Shown: positions 6,877 to 15,722, counted from the stretch's first letter. The stretch: DNA of 32,941 nt from Rhodospirillales bacterium (GCA_014379805.1 JACMLB010000400.1:1-32941), one strand, 5' to 3'. The notes: generated by a model from the letters alone, not told the origin. Made by a program: numbers and translations.

Positions 6877-7092
6877 TTAGCCCTTCAGGCTCAAATACAA
6901 ATCCTCGACCTTCTTGCGCGCCCACGGGGTTTGGCGCAGGAATTTCAGGCTGGATTTGATGCTGGGGTTGTTGAAGAAACACTGGAGATTGATGAGCTTG
7001 CACAGCTCGGCCCAACCGTAATGCTCGACCAATGTGGTCAGCACCGTTTCCAGCGTGATTCCGTGCAGGGGATTATTGGGTTGTGCGGTCAT
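6877..7092 (-). CDS. VF530-family (DUF2132) small DNA-binding protein
   Basis: A 71-residue protein matching the VF530/DUF2132 family almost end to end: [21 protein letters not shown], a central Cys-Phe segment, then [24 protein letters not shown]. The Vibrio fischeri member is a small helical protein reported to bind DNA; its cellular role is not established. The gene lies 42 bp after tadC on the same strand and may be the last gene of the tad operon, although nothing known links the family to pili. The ATG at 7092 has only a weak upstream GGGAA at an unusually long distance. Confidence 0.88.
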   Translation of the reverse strand: MTAQPNNPLHGITLETVLTTLVEHYGWAELCKLINLQCFFNNPSIKSSLKFLRQTPWARKKVEDLYLSLKG

Positions 7093-7134
7093 GGCTTAGC
7101 ATAAATTCCCGTCGCGCCAGCGTCCACAGCCCTG

Positions 7135-8076
7135 TCACTTCATAACGCCCGCGATGCGAATGGCGGCGGGGCCGATGATGATCAGGAACAGCACTGGCAG
7201 GAAAAATAGGATCATGGGAACGGTCAGCTTGGCCGGCAGCGAGGCCGCCTTCTTTTCAGCCGCCGCCATACGGGCGGTGCGGTTTTCGTCGGCCAGCACG
7301 CGCAACGCCTGCCCCACCGGAGTGCCGTATTTTTCCGACTGAACCAAGGCGGTGCACAGGGATTTCACTTGGGGCAGGCCGGTGCGGTCGGCAAGGTTGT
7401 CCCAGGCCGCCCGGCGATCGCCCAGGAACGCCAGTTCGGCGGCAGTCAACCCGACTTCCTCGGCCAGCTCGGACGCCGATGACCCCAGTTCGTCGGCCAC
7501 TTTCAGCAAGGTGGCCTCGATGGACAGGCCGGCTTCGACGCAGATCACCATCAAATCAAGGCCGTCGGGAAACGACCGCGCAACCGCCTGCTGACGCTTC
7601 TGCACAGCATTGGAAAGCATGATTTCAGGCAGGTAATTGCCGAGGGTGCCTGCGCCCAGCACCAGCATGGCTTGCTGCACGAAGGTCCAATGGGCAAACA
7701 CCGAGGTGGCGTAAATCAATCCAAGGCCGAACATCACCACCGGCACGGCGATGCGCGAAAACATGAAGGTCACGCCGGCGGAAGACCCGCGCCAACCGGC
7801 CTGAGCCAGCTTATGCTTGAGGGCGGGCGCCTCCAGCATCTCCTTCAAGTTCATACGGTCCACCACCGCCTTCATCCAGCCGACATGCCGCTTGGGCTGG
7901 AACCGGGCGGTTTTGTAGCCGTCACGCTGACGGGCCGACAATTGCTGACGCCGGGCGGCCACCGCCTTCAAGCGGGATGCCAATTGATCGCGTGAGGTCA
8001 ACTGCAACCCAATCGCCATCACCGAGGCAAAGGCGGCAATGGCGGCGATACCGATCAAGAGGAGCTCGAGAGACAT
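7135..8076 (-). CDS. tadC: TadC, inner-membrane platform protein
   Basis: A 313-residue membrane protein with a type II secretion F domain. Hydrophobic segments lie near residues 3-25, 105-155 and 285-310. The cytosolic F domain spans about 165-280 (SFPDGLDLMVICVEAGLSIEATL, then LADRTGLPQVKSLCTALVQSEKYGTPVGQAL). TadB and TadC together form the platform that couples the TadA ATPase to Flp pilin extraction from the membrane. It starts 13 bp after tadB and is followed by the VF530 gene. Confidence 0.93.
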   Translation of the reverse strand: MSLELLLIGIAAIAAFASVMAIGLQLTSRDQLASRLKAVAARRQQLSARQRDGYKTARFQPKRHVGWMKAVVDRMNLKEMLEAPALKHKLAQAGWRGSSAGVTFMFSRIAVPVVMFGLGLIYATSVFAHWTFVQQAMLVLGAGTLGNYLPEIMLSNAVQKRQQAVARSFPDGLDLMVICVEAGLSIEATLLKVADELGSSASELAEEVGLTAAELAFLGDRRAAWDNLADRTGLPQVKSLCTALVQSEKYGTPVGQALRVLADENRTARMAAAEKKAASLPAKLTVPMILFFLPVLFLIIIGPAAIRIAGVMK

Positions 8077-8089
8077 GAAATCTCTCCGC

Positions 8090-9058
8090 TCAGAAATCGA
8101 AGTTGATCATTTTGCGCATCACCAGAGTGCCGGTCGTCATCATTATAAAACCGATGGTCAGCAGCACATGGCCTGTCCCGGTGGTATATAAAAGCGTGAC
8201 GTAATCGCGCGCCACCAGAGTCAGCAATCCGCCCACGACAAGGGGCAGCGAACCGATAATCATGGCCGAGGCGGTCGCTTCCGAGGAATAGGCCTTGATC
8301 TTGTCACGCATGCGCTTGCGCTGCCGCAACAGGTCGGCCAGCTTGCCAAGCGTTTCAGCCAGATTACCACCGGTCTGCTTTTGGATGGCCAAGACGATGG
8401 TGAAGTAACGGAAGTCCGCGGTCGGCATGCGTTCTACCGCGCGCTCCAGGCTTTCCTGCAGGGACAGGCCCAGTTTCTGTCCCTCGGTAATCAGGCGGAA
8501 TTCGGCGCCCAGGGGATCGGGCATTTCACGCCCGATGATGTTGATGCATTCACCCAAGGGCAGACCCGAGCGCATGCCGCGCACTACAATGTCCAACGCG
8601 TCGGCAAACGCCGTGGTAAAGCGGTCGATACGCCGCTTGGCCCGCCACCCCACCGCCACCTTGGGCAGGCCGAAACCGATGATAGCGCCCGCCATGGGTT
8701 GGGCCAGCGGGGGCACCGATACTGCCCAAGCCACCAGCCACGCGGTGGCGGCAAGGCATGCGCAGATGGCAAGGAAGTGGCGGACCTCCAAGCGCAGGCC
8801 GGCTTGGCGCAATTGCTCGCGCAACGAATAGGCCCAGCGCTGTCTGTCATCGTTGGATTTCAGCCGCTGAAGCGTACGGCGGCGTGGCTGCAAGATGCCA
8901 CCCCGCCCGCCCACACGGCCTCCGACCACCTGTTGGACACGGCGCTTCAGACGCGCCCTGGAACCATAAAGCAGGCGATACAGGACGACGCCAAACGTCC
9001 CCACTGCGCCTAGCAAAACCAGCACCAGCAGGGCGACGATGGTGGGCATGTCAGCCAT
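8090..9058 (-). CDS. tadB: TadB, inner-membrane platform protein
   Basis: A 322-residue inner-membrane protein, the partner of TadC. There is an N-terminal membrane helix (residues 5-27), a basic cytosolic stretch (RARLKRRVQQVVGGRVGGRG), two central hydrophobic segments, an F domain at about 155-280 (GMRSGLPLGECINIIGREM and QTGGNLAETLGKLADLLRQR) and a C-terminal hydrophobic pair. The G-LPL-E and QTGGNL-ETL motifs are characteristic of TadB. It lies 21 bp after tadA in the operon. Confidence 0.93.
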   Translation of the reverse strand: MADMPTIVALLVLVLLGAVGTFGVVLYRLLYGSRARLKRRVQQVVGGRVGGRGGILQPRRRTLQRLKSNDDRQRWAYSLREQLRQAGLRLEVRHFLAICACLAATAWLVAWAVSVPPLAQPMAGAIIGFGLPKVAVGWRAKRRIDRFTTAFADALDIVVRGMRSGLPLGECINIIGREMPDPLGAEFRLITEGQKLGLSLQESLERAVERMPTADFRYFTIVLAIQKQTGGNLAETLGKLADLLRQRKRMRDKIKAYSSEATASAMIIGSLPLVVGGLLTLVARDYVTLLYTTGTGHVLLTIGFIMMTTGTLVMRKMINFDF

Positions 9059-9079
9059 TCTCGTCCCTCCCCCTCATGC

Positions 9080-10495
9080 TCACAATTGCTCGTTCAATGC
9101 TTCGGCCAATTCGCGATCGAGGCCGAAATAGCGTGCCCTGTCCCAGAAGGCCGGGCGGATGCCGGTGGGGCGGTGACGTCCGATGATGCGGCCCTGGCTG
9201 TCCTCGCCCTCATACTCGAAGACGAACAGGTCCTGCAGGGTGATGACGTCGCCTTCCATGCCGATCACTTCGGTGATGTGGGTGATCTTACGCGAACCAT
9301 CGCGCAGGCGTGAGGCCTGGACGATGACGTTGACCGCCGAGGCAATCTGTTCGCGCACCGCCTTGGTGGGCAGGTTATAGCCGCCCATGGCGATCATGTT
9401 TTCCACACGGCTAAGGGCATCGCGGGGCGTATTGGCGTGGATAGTGCCCATGGAACCGTCATGGCCGGTGTTCATGGCCTGCAGCAAGTCGAACGCCTCG
9501 GGGCCGCGCACCTCGCCCACGATGATGCGTTCCGGGCGCATGCGCAGGCAGTTGCGCACCAGATCGCGCATGGTGACCTGGCCGACACCTTCCAGATTGG
9601 GTGGGCGGGTTTCCAGCCGGACCACATGGGGCTGCTGCAATTGCAGTTCGGCGGCGTCTTCGCAGGTGACGATACGCTCGTCCACGTCGATATAGCGGGT
9701 CAGGCAATTAAGCAGCGTGGTCTTGCCCGAGCCGGTGCCGCCCGAGACCAGCACGTTCAGCCGGCACGCCGCCGCCACTTCCAGCACCTTGGCCCCGGCG
9801 GGCGATATGGTGTTGAATTCGATCAGCTTTGTCAGGGTCAGCTTGTCGCGCTTGAATTTGCGGATGGTCAGCGTCGGCCCGTCCAGCGCCAATGGCGGCG
9901 CGATCACGTTGACGCGCGAGCCGTCCATCAGGCGCGCATCGCAGATGGGGCTGGATTCGTCCACCCGGCGGCCCACTGCCGAGACGATGCGCTGGCAGAT
10001 GTTCATCAATTGCGCATTGTCGCGGAATTTGATGTCGGTCAGCTCGATATGGCCATTGACCTCGATATAGACCTTGCCAGCGCCATTCACCATGATGTCG
10101 GCGATATCGTCCCGCGCAATCAGCGGCTCCAGCGGGCCCAGTCCCAGCACGTCGTTACAGATGTCGCTGATGACCACCTGCTGTTCCGCCGCCGACAGGA
10201 CCAGCGACCGCATACTGATGATCTCGGCGACGATGTCCGAGATTTCCTCGCGCACCGCATGGGCGTCCAGCTTGCCCAGTTCCGCCGGGTCCACCGAATC
10301 GATCAGATCGTTGAAAATGGCGATCTTCACGTCCGACAGCCGCTTTTCCATCTCCGACGTCGGCTTGGCCGCCGGTGCCATTACGGGATGAGCCGGCGCA
10401 CGCGCCACCGCCGCCCCCGAGGACGCGGACTGCGCCGGGGCGGAAGACGCTTGTGCCGGTTCCGGCGTGGGCTGCTGACTGCGGCGGCCGAACAT
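9080..10495 (-). CDS. cpaF: TadA/CpaF pilus assembly ATPase
   Basis: A 471-residue secretion ATPase that powers assembly of the Flp pilus, and possibly retraction as reported for CpaF in Caulobacter. Residues 1-45 are a low-complexity Ala/Pro/Ser linker. The N-terminal domain follows to about 215. The Walker A motif GGTGSGKTT is at 252-260, catalytic acidic residues lie in [12 protein letters not shown] (275-284), the Walker B-like RIIVGEVRG is at 323-331, and the His-box MGTIHAN is at 349-355. All catalytic motifs are intact. It starts 2 bp after cpaE, suggesting coupled translation. Confidence 0.96.
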   Translation of the reverse strand: MFGRRSQQPTPEPAQASSAPAQSASSGAAVARAPAHPVMAPAAKPTSEMEKRLSDVKIAIFNDLIDSVDPAELGKLDAHAVREEISDIVAEIISMRSLVLSAAEQQVVISDICNDVLGLGPLEPLIARDDIADIMVNGAGKVYIEVNGHIELTDIKFRDNAQLMNICQRIVSAVGRRVDESSPICDARLMDGSRVNVIAPPLALDGPTLTIRKFKRDKLTLTKLIEFNTISPAGAKVLEVAAACRLNVLVSGGTGSGKTTLLNCLTRYIDVDERIVTCEDAAELQLQQPHVVRLETRPPNLEGVGQVTMRDLVRNCLRMRPERIIVGEVRGPEAFDLLQAMNTGHDGSMGTIHANTPRDALSRVENMIAMGGYNLPTKAVREQIASAVNVIVQASRLRDGSRKITHITEVIGMEGDVITLQDLFVFEYEGEDSQGRIIGRHRPTGIRPAFWDRARYFGLDRELAEALNEQL

Positions 10496-10497
10496 GG

Positions 10498-11694
10498 CTA
10501 TTTCCTCAGCCAGTCGAGCAGGCTTTTGCTCTTGGCGCCGCCCTTGCGGGCCGGGCTGCGGCCGGACAATTGGACGGCGAAGGCGGACAGTTGTTCGTTG
10601 ATCTTGGCGCCTCGATTGGCCTCGGCCAGCATTTGGCCGTTATTGGCGGCTTGGCCGAACAATTGCGGCTCGAACGGCAGCAACAGGGACGGCGTGACAC
10701 CAAGAGTTTCCTCGAAATCCTTAGGCGACAGCTGTGTCTTCTTGAAGGCGTCGATCTTGTTGATCACCAGCCGGGGCGGCGCCCCCTCGCCACGGCGAGT
10801 CACCAGGGCCTCCAGCAGGCTTTTGGTGTCGCGCAAGGACGCCAGATTGGGCGCGGTCACCACCACCACTTCGTCGGCCACCGTCAGCAAATGCTCGATC
10901 CAATCGGCCCACAGATGGGGCAAATCCACCACCACTACCGGCGCCATGCGGCAGGCCAAGTCCAGCAGCTTGTCCACAGCCTCGAAGGTCACCGGCGGGC
11001 TTTGGCGGACTTCCCCCGCCGAGGCCAGCACTTTGAGCCCATCGTCATAGGCGGCAAGGAAGCGCTCCAGCAGCACCGCGTCCAGGCGCTCGGGGTTGGC
11101 CAAGGCTTCGGCCACGTGCTGTTTGGCATCCAAATTAAAGGCCAATTGCGAGGTGCCGAAGGCGAGATCGAGGTCCACATAAACTACCGCCTCCGGCTGA
11201 CCACGTCCCATGGCCCAAGCCAGATTCTGGGCCAAAGTGGAGGAACCGGCACCGCCGCGCGCACCCCAGAACACCACCAGACGCCCCTTGGGCGCGGCGG
11301 CGGGATCGGCGAACAGGGTGGCGACGGCATCCATCAACTGGCGCGGCTGCAGCGGCCGCAGCAGATACTCGCTGACGCCGTTGCCCATAAGCGTCCGGTA
11401 CAGCTTGATGTCGTTCAGGGCGCCGATGACGATGACCCGCGTGCCGGGCTCGCAAACCTCGGCCAAATCTTCCAGCCCGGTCAGCAGGGTGGCGTCGTCC
11501 TCGTCTTCCTCGACCACGATCACCTGGGGCGACGGCTTGTTGTGGTACTGAGCGATGGCCGCAGCCAAGCCGCCCGGATAGACCTCCATGCGCGCCTTGG
11601 CGAAAGAGCGATCGTCGCGCACCGCTTTCATGACCTCGGCCACGTCGGGAGTCAGGGCGAAAGCGTCGATGGTGACGCGCATCAGCATGGTCAT
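10498..11694 (-). CDS. cpaE: TadZ/CpaE pilus localisation ATPase
   Basis: A 398-residue protein of the ParA/MinD superfamily that places Tad machinery at a cell pole. Residues 1-125 form a receiver-like domain without a normal phospho-acceptor (VIVVEEDEDD) and with Arg113 where receivers carry Lys. Residues 138-390 form the ATPase-like domain; its Walker A reads RGGAGSST at 146-153, so both lysines of the deviant KGGxGKT motif are missing. Loss of the second is common in CpaE. The start may be ATG 11694 or ATG 11688: GAGG at the end of cpaD sits 2 nt before the first and 8 nt before the second, which favours 11688. It begins within 4 bp of the cpaD stop. Confidence 0.92.
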   Translation of the reverse strand: MTMLMRVTIDAFALTPDVAEVMKAVRDDRSFAKARMEVYPGGLAAAIAQYHNKPSPQVIVVEEDEDDATLLTGLEDLAEVCEPGTRVIVIGALNDIKLYRTLMGNGVSEYLLRPLQPRQLMDAVATLFADPAAAPKGRLVVFWGARGGAGSSTLAQNLAWAMGRGQPEAVVYVDLDLAFGTSQLAFNLDAKQHVAEALANPERLDAVLLERFLAAYDDGLKVLASAGEVRQSPPVTFEAVDKLLDLACRMAPVVVVDLPHLWADWIEHLLTVADEVVVVTAPNLASLRDTKSLLEALVTRRGEGAPPRLVINKIDAFKKTQLSPKDFEETLGVTPSLLLPFEPQLFGQAANNGQMLAEANRGAKINEQLSAFAVQLSGRSPARKGGAKSKSLLDWLRK

Positions 11695-11698
11695 GCCC

Positions 11699-12334
11699 TC
11701 ACTTGCCGACCGAGCTGAGGCCGCCAGCAGGCTTGGCCTCGGCCTCCGAGCCGGTGGCCTTGCCCTGGCCGTATTTGGTCAGCACATCGACCGAGCGGTT
11801 GGCGTCGCGGCCGCTGGTTTCGCGCGCACGCACCAGATCGGCGGGGTTGGATACCATCAGGCCGATATTGCGGGTGACCGAGCAGCCGAAATTATAGGTG
11901 TTCTCATTACGGAAGTCCGGGTTGATGCGCTCGGGCCACTGGCCGCATTCGGGCACGTTGGCGACCCAAACCGGCACGGTGATGGTGGCACTGCCCGAAA
12001 TCTCGGCGGTGGCAATTTGGATGCGCTCGGACGGGACACCGGATTCTGCAAGGCGCGCGGCGAGGGACCGGGCGAAAGCCTCGTCGTCCTTGCCCGCCGC
12101 GATGACCATGGGACCGGCACCCCGGCGCAGATGCTCGGCGGCAAGGTCGCTCAACACAGCGGCGTCGGTGGCCGACAGGGACTGGCCCTCCGCCGGACGG
12201 GCGATGGAGGCTATGGCCTTGCGGCTTTCCACCGTGACCTCGTGCCGCTGGTGGGGGTCATAATTGGCCATGTCCACACTACAGGCCGAGGCCGCCAGGG
12301 GGATGGCAAGGGCGAGAAACCGGTACAACCGCAT
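11699..12334 (-). CDS. cpaD: CpaD-family pilus assembly lipoprotein
   Basis: A 211-residue protein with a signal peptide ending in AASAC, giving a lipid-modified Cys18 and outer-membrane or periplasmic placement. The core matches CpaD: NYDPHQRHEVTVES near the start, and NFGCSVTRNIGLMVSNPADL at about 150-170. CpaD acts beside the secretin CpaC in Tad systems of alphaproteobacteria; its exact role is not settled. The C-terminus is an Ala/Gly/Ser-rich tail. It sits 12 bp after cpaC and 4 bp before cpaE in the operon. Confidence 0.9.
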   Translation of the reverse strand: MRLYRFLALAIPLAASACSVDMANYDPHQRHEVTVESRKAIASIARPAEGQSLSATDAAVLSDLAAEHLRRGAGPMVIAAGKDDEAFARSLAARLAESGVPSERIQIATAEISGSATITVPVWVANVPECGQWPERINPDFRNENTYNFGCSVTRNIGLMVSNPADLVRARETSGRDANRSVDVLTKYGQGKATGSEAEAKPAGGLSSVGK

Positions 12335-12346
12335 GATATGCCTCCC

Positions 12347-13792
12347 CTATTGCACGATGTAGCCGATGGGTCCCTGAAGCTGTACCGGCACCGGGGCTGG
12401 GGCTTTGGACGTTGTGTAGTTTTCCTGCAGGCGGTTCAGCAGTATGCGATCCCAATCCGACGACGGCGCAAAGCCATCGGTGGGCATGGACAATCGCGGC
12501 TTCTCCAGCGGCTGGACCACGAAGGCCGAAACGATGACCACCAGCTCGGTTTCCTTACGCTGGAACGAACTGGATTTGAACAGCGTGCCCAGGATGGGAA
12601 TGTCCATGATGCCTGGCAAGCCGGACAGGTTCGACGTGATGTCGTTCTGCAACAGGCCCGCGATCATGATGGAGCCACCCGACGCCATTTCAACGGTAGA
12701 CGATGCGCGGCGCACGGTCAGGCCGGGAATGATGATTTCACGGTTGGCCAAATTGACTCGAACGACGTGCTCCGACGACACCGCGCTGACTTCGCTTTGC
12801 AGCTTCAAGGAAATCCGTCCGGGGTCAAGCACCACCGGGGTGAAGTTCAACAGCACGCCGAATTGCTTGAATTCGATAGTGATCTGACCGTTCTGCGCAG
12901 CCACGGGAATAGGGAACTCTCCGCCGGCCAAAAGGTTGGCGGTTTCACCGGAAACGGCAGTCATGTTGGGCTCGACCAAAGTGCGGACCAACCCCTGAGT
13001 TTCCAAGGCATTGAACTGGCCGACCAATGCACCAATGCCGGAGACCGTCAGGCTTCCGAACGGAGTTTGGGTCAGTCCCACTGCGCTATTAGGGTTGAAG
13101 ATGGCGCGAACGTTCCCGGTGGAGCCCACCTCGCCACGCAGTTCGACGCCCAATTCCTTGAGCACGGACTTCTGCATCTCGGCCACCTTGACCTGCATCA
13201 GCACCTGCTGTTCGGCGCTGATCTTCAGCAAGTTGACCACATTGACCTCGTCCTTGACGAAGCGCCGCGCCAAGGCCCGGATTTGGCCGGCGGTGCCGTC
13301 GTTGCGCACCGTGCCGGACAGATAAAGGGAATCGCCCACGCCCGAGACGCGGACATTCTTTTCCTCAGGCATGACCTCACTCAGCACCTCACGCAGGGCA
13401 TCGGCGTCCAGATGGACGTCCACCGCCACCCGACGCATGACCTTGCCCGCCATATCGAAGAAGGTTACGTCGGTCTGCCCCACCCCTTTGCCCACCAAAT
13501 AGACTTGAGTGGGCGTGCGCACCACCACGTCCACCACGTCGGCACTGCCCACCACCACATCGCGCACCGGGCCGGGCAGGATGATCTCGTGGGTTTTGTT
13601 GAGCGCAAAGCGCGCCGGTTCGCCCGTGATCTGCGCGGCCTTTGCTGTCATGGCGGGATTGGTCATGCTCATGCTGATGACCTTGACGCGCGGCGCTGCC
13701 AGCGGCAGCGGCGGCTCAGGCGCTGCGGATTGAGCCAAAGCAGGGCCGGCCATGACCAGAAAAAGAGCTAAAAGACGGGTGCGCACTGCCAT
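12347..13792 (-). CDS. cpaC: CpaC/RcpA outer-membrane secretin
   Basis: A 481-residue secretin forming the outer-membrane channel of the Flp pilus. Residues 1-20 are a signal peptide. A pilus N domain follows (FALNKTHEIILPGPVRDVVVGSADVVDV), then a BON-like stretch (LYLSGTVRNDGTAGQIRALARRFV) and the secretin domain from about 230, with the signature NLSGLPGIMDIPILGTLFKS. The ATG at 13792 is chosen over the TTG at 13798 because it follows the cpaB TGA by 2 bp and has AAGAG upstream. CpaD and the TadD-like lipoprotein are the expected partners. The locus also carries a stand-alone copy of the N domain (5501-5971). Confidence 0.94.
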   Translation of the reverse strand: MAVRTRLLALFLVMAGPALAQSAAPEPPLPLAAPRVKVISMSMTNPAMTAKAAQITGEPARFALNKTHEIILPGPVRDVVVGSADVVDVVVRTPTQVYLVGKGVGQTDVTFFDMAGKVMRRVAVDVHLDADALREVLSEVMPEEKNVRVSGVGDSLYLSGTVRNDGTAGQIRALARRFVKDEVNVVNLLKISAEQQVLMQVKVAEMQKSVLKELGVELRGEVGSTGNVRAIFNPNSAVGLTQTPFGSLTVSGIGALVGQFNALETQGLVRTLVEPNMTAVSGETANLLAGGEFPIPVAAQNGQITIEFKQFGVLLNFTPVVLDPGRISLKLQSEVSAVSSEHVVRVNLANREIIIPGLTVRRASSTVEMASGGSIMIAGLLQNDITSNLSGLPGIMDIPILGTLFKSSSFQRKETELVVIVSAFVVQPLEKPRLSMPTDGFAPSSDWDRILLNRLQENYTTSKAPAPVPVQLQGPIGYIVQ

Positions 13793-13794
13793 GG

Positions 13795-14679
13795 TCAAAA
13801 GCTCTTATTGGAAATGTCGCCGGCGCGATTGATGACCACGCCGCTGCCACCGCCCGAGCGGGGAGCGGATTTGGGCTTGGCCGCGCCGCCCATCAACGCC
13901 TGCATGGCCTTGGACGCCTCGGTGTCACTGGTGAACGGGACGCGGGCGGGTTGGCCGGGCTCGGTCTGTTCGCTGGCAAGGCCGCGCAGCACCAGGGAAA
14001 GTTGGCCCACCATGCCGGCGGCGGTCAGCACCTCGGCCTGTTTGGGCGTCACCTCCAGCGTAGCGGTCTTGCCGACGATGGCAGCGCCGTCCTTGCCTTT
14101 GGCCATCTGCTGGTCAATGGCCAACACTTTGACGTCGGCCAGGATGGTTTCGGCGGCATAGCGGACGATGCCGCCGCCCTTGCCGCCCGCCTGCGAATCC
14201 GCGCGCTGGAAATCGGCGGCCATGACCACATCCACCCGATCGCCGGGGGCGACGAAGCCAGATACCGCGCTGGCATTGGTGATGGCGACGGATACCGCGC
14301 GCATGCCGGATTTGAGCACGCCAGCCAGGACGCCGGCGCCGTCTTGCTTGAACGAGGATGCGGGCGTGAAGGGCTCGCCTTCGGTCAACGGGCGGCGCGC
14401 CACTTGGCCGATAAATTTGGCCTTGGGGTCATCCCCCGGTTTACGAACAACGAAGCGTTCGGCGGCGGCTGAAGCCGGCCAGGGATCGTAACGCAAATCG
14501 CCGTCGGTTAGAGGCGCACCGGCGGCCACGTCGTGGGCGACCACCAACACGTCCAATGTGGCGGCCACTTCAGCGGGCTTGCGGCTGGATTGCACATCCA
14601 GCCAACGCTTCGCCACGAACGCGGTCATGCCGGCGAATACCATCGCCACCACCACCAGCACCACGGCTATCGGACGCAT
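13795..14679 (-). CDS. cpaB: CpaB/RcpC pilus assembly protein
   Basis: A 294-residue protein anchored by an N-terminal membrane helix (VVLVVVAMVFAGMTAFVAKRWL). Residues 42-110 form a SAF-like domain (VLVVAHDVAAGAPLTDGDLRYDPWP), followed by the RcpC/CpaB domain (MRAVSVAITNASAVSGFVAPGDRVDVVM). In Tad systems RcpC/CpaB is a periplasmic partner of the secretin. The C-terminal 40 residues are a Gly/Ser/Lys-rich flexible tail. Its stop codon lies 2 bp before the cpaC ATG. It begins 36 bp after the prepilin peptidase gene. Confidence 0.93.
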   Translation of the reverse strand: MRPIAVVLVVVAMVFAGMTAFVAKRWLDVQSSRKPAEVAATLDVLVVAHDVAAGAPLTDGDLRYDPWPASAAAERFVVRKPGDDPKAKFIGQVARRPLTEGEPFTPASSFKQDGAGVLAGVLKSGMRAVSVAITNASAVSGFVAPGDRVDVVMAADFQRADSQAGGKGGGIVRYAAETILADVKVLAIDQQMAKGKDGAAIVGKTATLEVTPKQAEVLTAAGMVGQLSLVLRGLASEQTEPGQPARVPFTSDTEASKAMQALMGGAAKPKSAPRSGGGSGVVINRAGDISNKSF

Positions 14680-14715
14680 TCTTGCCCCCTTCCCCCAACC
14701 TCAACTTCTGCCTGA

Positions 14716-15222
14716 TCATTCCGCCAGACGCGGCAGTAAAGACAGGACGGCCCAATCCAAACCACCCGCGGCAATGGCGACACCGTAGGGAACATGTCCC
14801 GACGCCGCCGCGCGCCCTCCCCACGATCCTTTAGCAGCGGATATGCGGAGCAGGAGCATCACCAAAGATAGCATACCTCCGGCCAGGGCCATGACCAGCA
14901 GAAAGCGTGGCAAACCAGCAAAACCCATCATCAATGTCACAGCCGCCACCAGTTTGACATCGCCGCCGCCCCACACCTTGAACGCGAACAGAACCGCGCC
15001 CAAGACGAAAGCGGCAACACCAGCGGCCACGTGCCACGCCGCCGCTTCGGCCCCCAGGCCAAGCGCCGGCACCGCCACCACAAAGGCGGCGGCGATGAGC
15101 AAGCTGTCGCGGTTGGGAATGCGAAAGGCTTTAAGGTCTGAGATGGCGGCGTCGACCAAAGCAGCGGAAAACACTGTGCCTGCGAGACCGATCGCAAGGG
15201 TGGACAAGTTTAATGCCCCCAT
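14716..15222 (-). CDS. cpaA: TadV/CpaA prepilin peptidase
   Basis: A 168-residue A24-family aspartic peptidase of the inner membrane that cleaves Flp pilin and the pseudopilins. The two catalytic aspartates are visible: Asp29 in SDLKAFRIPN and Asp88 in GGGDVK. Several hydrophobic segments make up most of the protein. It is the short form without the N-terminal methylase domain of PilD, as is normal for TadV. ATG 15222 is used; a GTG at 15234 would add four residues, and neither has a strong ribosome binding site. A strong hairpin separates it from flp, so its transcript is probably read-through from the flp promoter. Confidence 0.92.
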   Translation of the reverse strand: MGALNLSTLAIGLAGTVFSAALVDAAISDLKAFRIPNRDSLLIAAAFVVAVPALGLGAEAAAWHVAAGVAAFVLGAVLFAFKVWGGGDVKLVAAVTLMMGFAGLPRFLLVMALAGGMLSLVMLLLRISAAKGSWGGRAAASGHVPYGVAIAAGGLDWAVLSLLPRLAE

Positions 15223-15240
15223 ACTTCGCACCACTCAAAC

Positions 15241-15276
15241 AAGAAGCGCTTCCCGGCAACCCAGGAAGCGCTTCTT
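15241..15276 (-). terminator. Attenuating hairpin between flp and cpaA
   Basis: AAGAAGCGCTTCC at 15241-15253 and GGAAGCGCTTCTT at 15264-15276 form a perfect 13-bp stem with a 10-nt loop. On the - strand it follows flp by about 22 bp and is trailed only by GTTTG, so termination is probably partial. Each arm contains the self-palindrome GAAGCGCTTC. Confidence 0.75.
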
Positions 15277-15298
15277 AATGTTTTTGCGGAACAATCCG

Positions 15299-15481
15299 TT
15301 AGGCGGATTGGAGCGCAGCCAGAACCTGCTGGAAGATACCGTCGAGGGCCGGGCCGATGAGCTGCAGCGTGGCGATAATCGCGATGCTCACGAAGGCTGC
15401 AATCAGACCGTATTCAATGGCGGTGGCACCCTTCTCGTCGCGGCGCAGGGAGGCGATGACGGTCTTGAGATTGGTCAACAT
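15299..15481 (-). CDS. flp: Flp/Fap-type major pilin
   Basis: A 60-residue type IVb prepilin. The processing site is KG|ATAIEY: cleavage after Gly18 leaves Glu23 at +5 and Tyr24 at +6, the hallmark Glu-Tyr pair of Flp pilins. The mature 42-residue protein is one hydrophobic helix (GLIAAFVSIAIIATLQLIG) with a short tail. The ATG at 15481 has AAGGAG 8 nt upstream. It is the first gene of the main tad operon and the only Flp pilin gene in the window. A hairpin right after it should make the pilin message more abundant than the assembly genes downstream. Confidence 0.95.
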   Translation of the reverse strand: MLTNLKTVIASLRRDEKGATAIEYGLIAAFVSIAIIATLQLIGPALDGIFQQVLAALQSA

Positions 15482-15589
15482 AGCTTCAACTCCTTATCTG
15501 ATCGGCGGCCCAAGAGGGTGTTCGTTCACTTTCGGGAGGATGCTTGCGTTAACCGTTCGCGCTTCCCGCCGCCCCGTTTGCTGTCACCA

Positions 15590-15619
15590 TGTATAGACCA
15601 GACTTCGCAGATCGATCAA
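15590..15619 (-). promoter_or_regulatory. Candidate sigma-70 promoter of flp
   Basis: On the - strand, TTGATC (15614-15619) and TATACA (15590-15595) are separated by 18 bp. This lies about 110 bp upstream of the flp ATG in an AT-rich stretch. It is the best match in the gap, but neither box is perfect. Confidence 0.4.
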
Positions 15620-15702
15620 CAGAATTATTACATCAGGTTCAATTTTTATTCACAGCGTTCGCTTTGTTTACTTGCGACCTTTTCGACAAAACGCCGCTGT
15701 AT

Positions 15703-15722
15703 TTGCGGCCGATTTGCCGCAA
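15703..15722. promoter_or_regulatory. Operator-like inverted repeat upstream of flp
   Basis: TTGCGGC at 15703-15709 and GCCGCAA at 15716-15722 form a perfect repeat with 7-bp arms and a 6-nt centre, the geometry of Crp/Fnr sites. It lies 84 bp upstream of the candidate flp -35 and next to the end of the Crp/Fnr-type gene. No T-run follows on the - strand, so it does not look like that gene's terminator. Confidence 0.45.

Noticed and set aside
9437-11050. Long open frame (537 codons) on the + strand opposite cpaF and cpaE
   Set aside because: It lies opposite genes with intact ATPase motifs and has no domain of its own.
11588-13771. Long open frame (727 codons) on the + strand opposite cpaC, cpaD and part of cpaE
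   Set aside because: It is antisense to well-recognised tad genes, rich in His, Gly and Gln as expected for the complement of high-GC coding sequence, and has no recognisable domain.
15703-15722. Repeat TTGCGGC-N6-GCCGCAA as terminator of the Crp/Fnr gene
   Set aside because: The short stem is not followed by T residues on the - strand, and its geometry fits an operator better.
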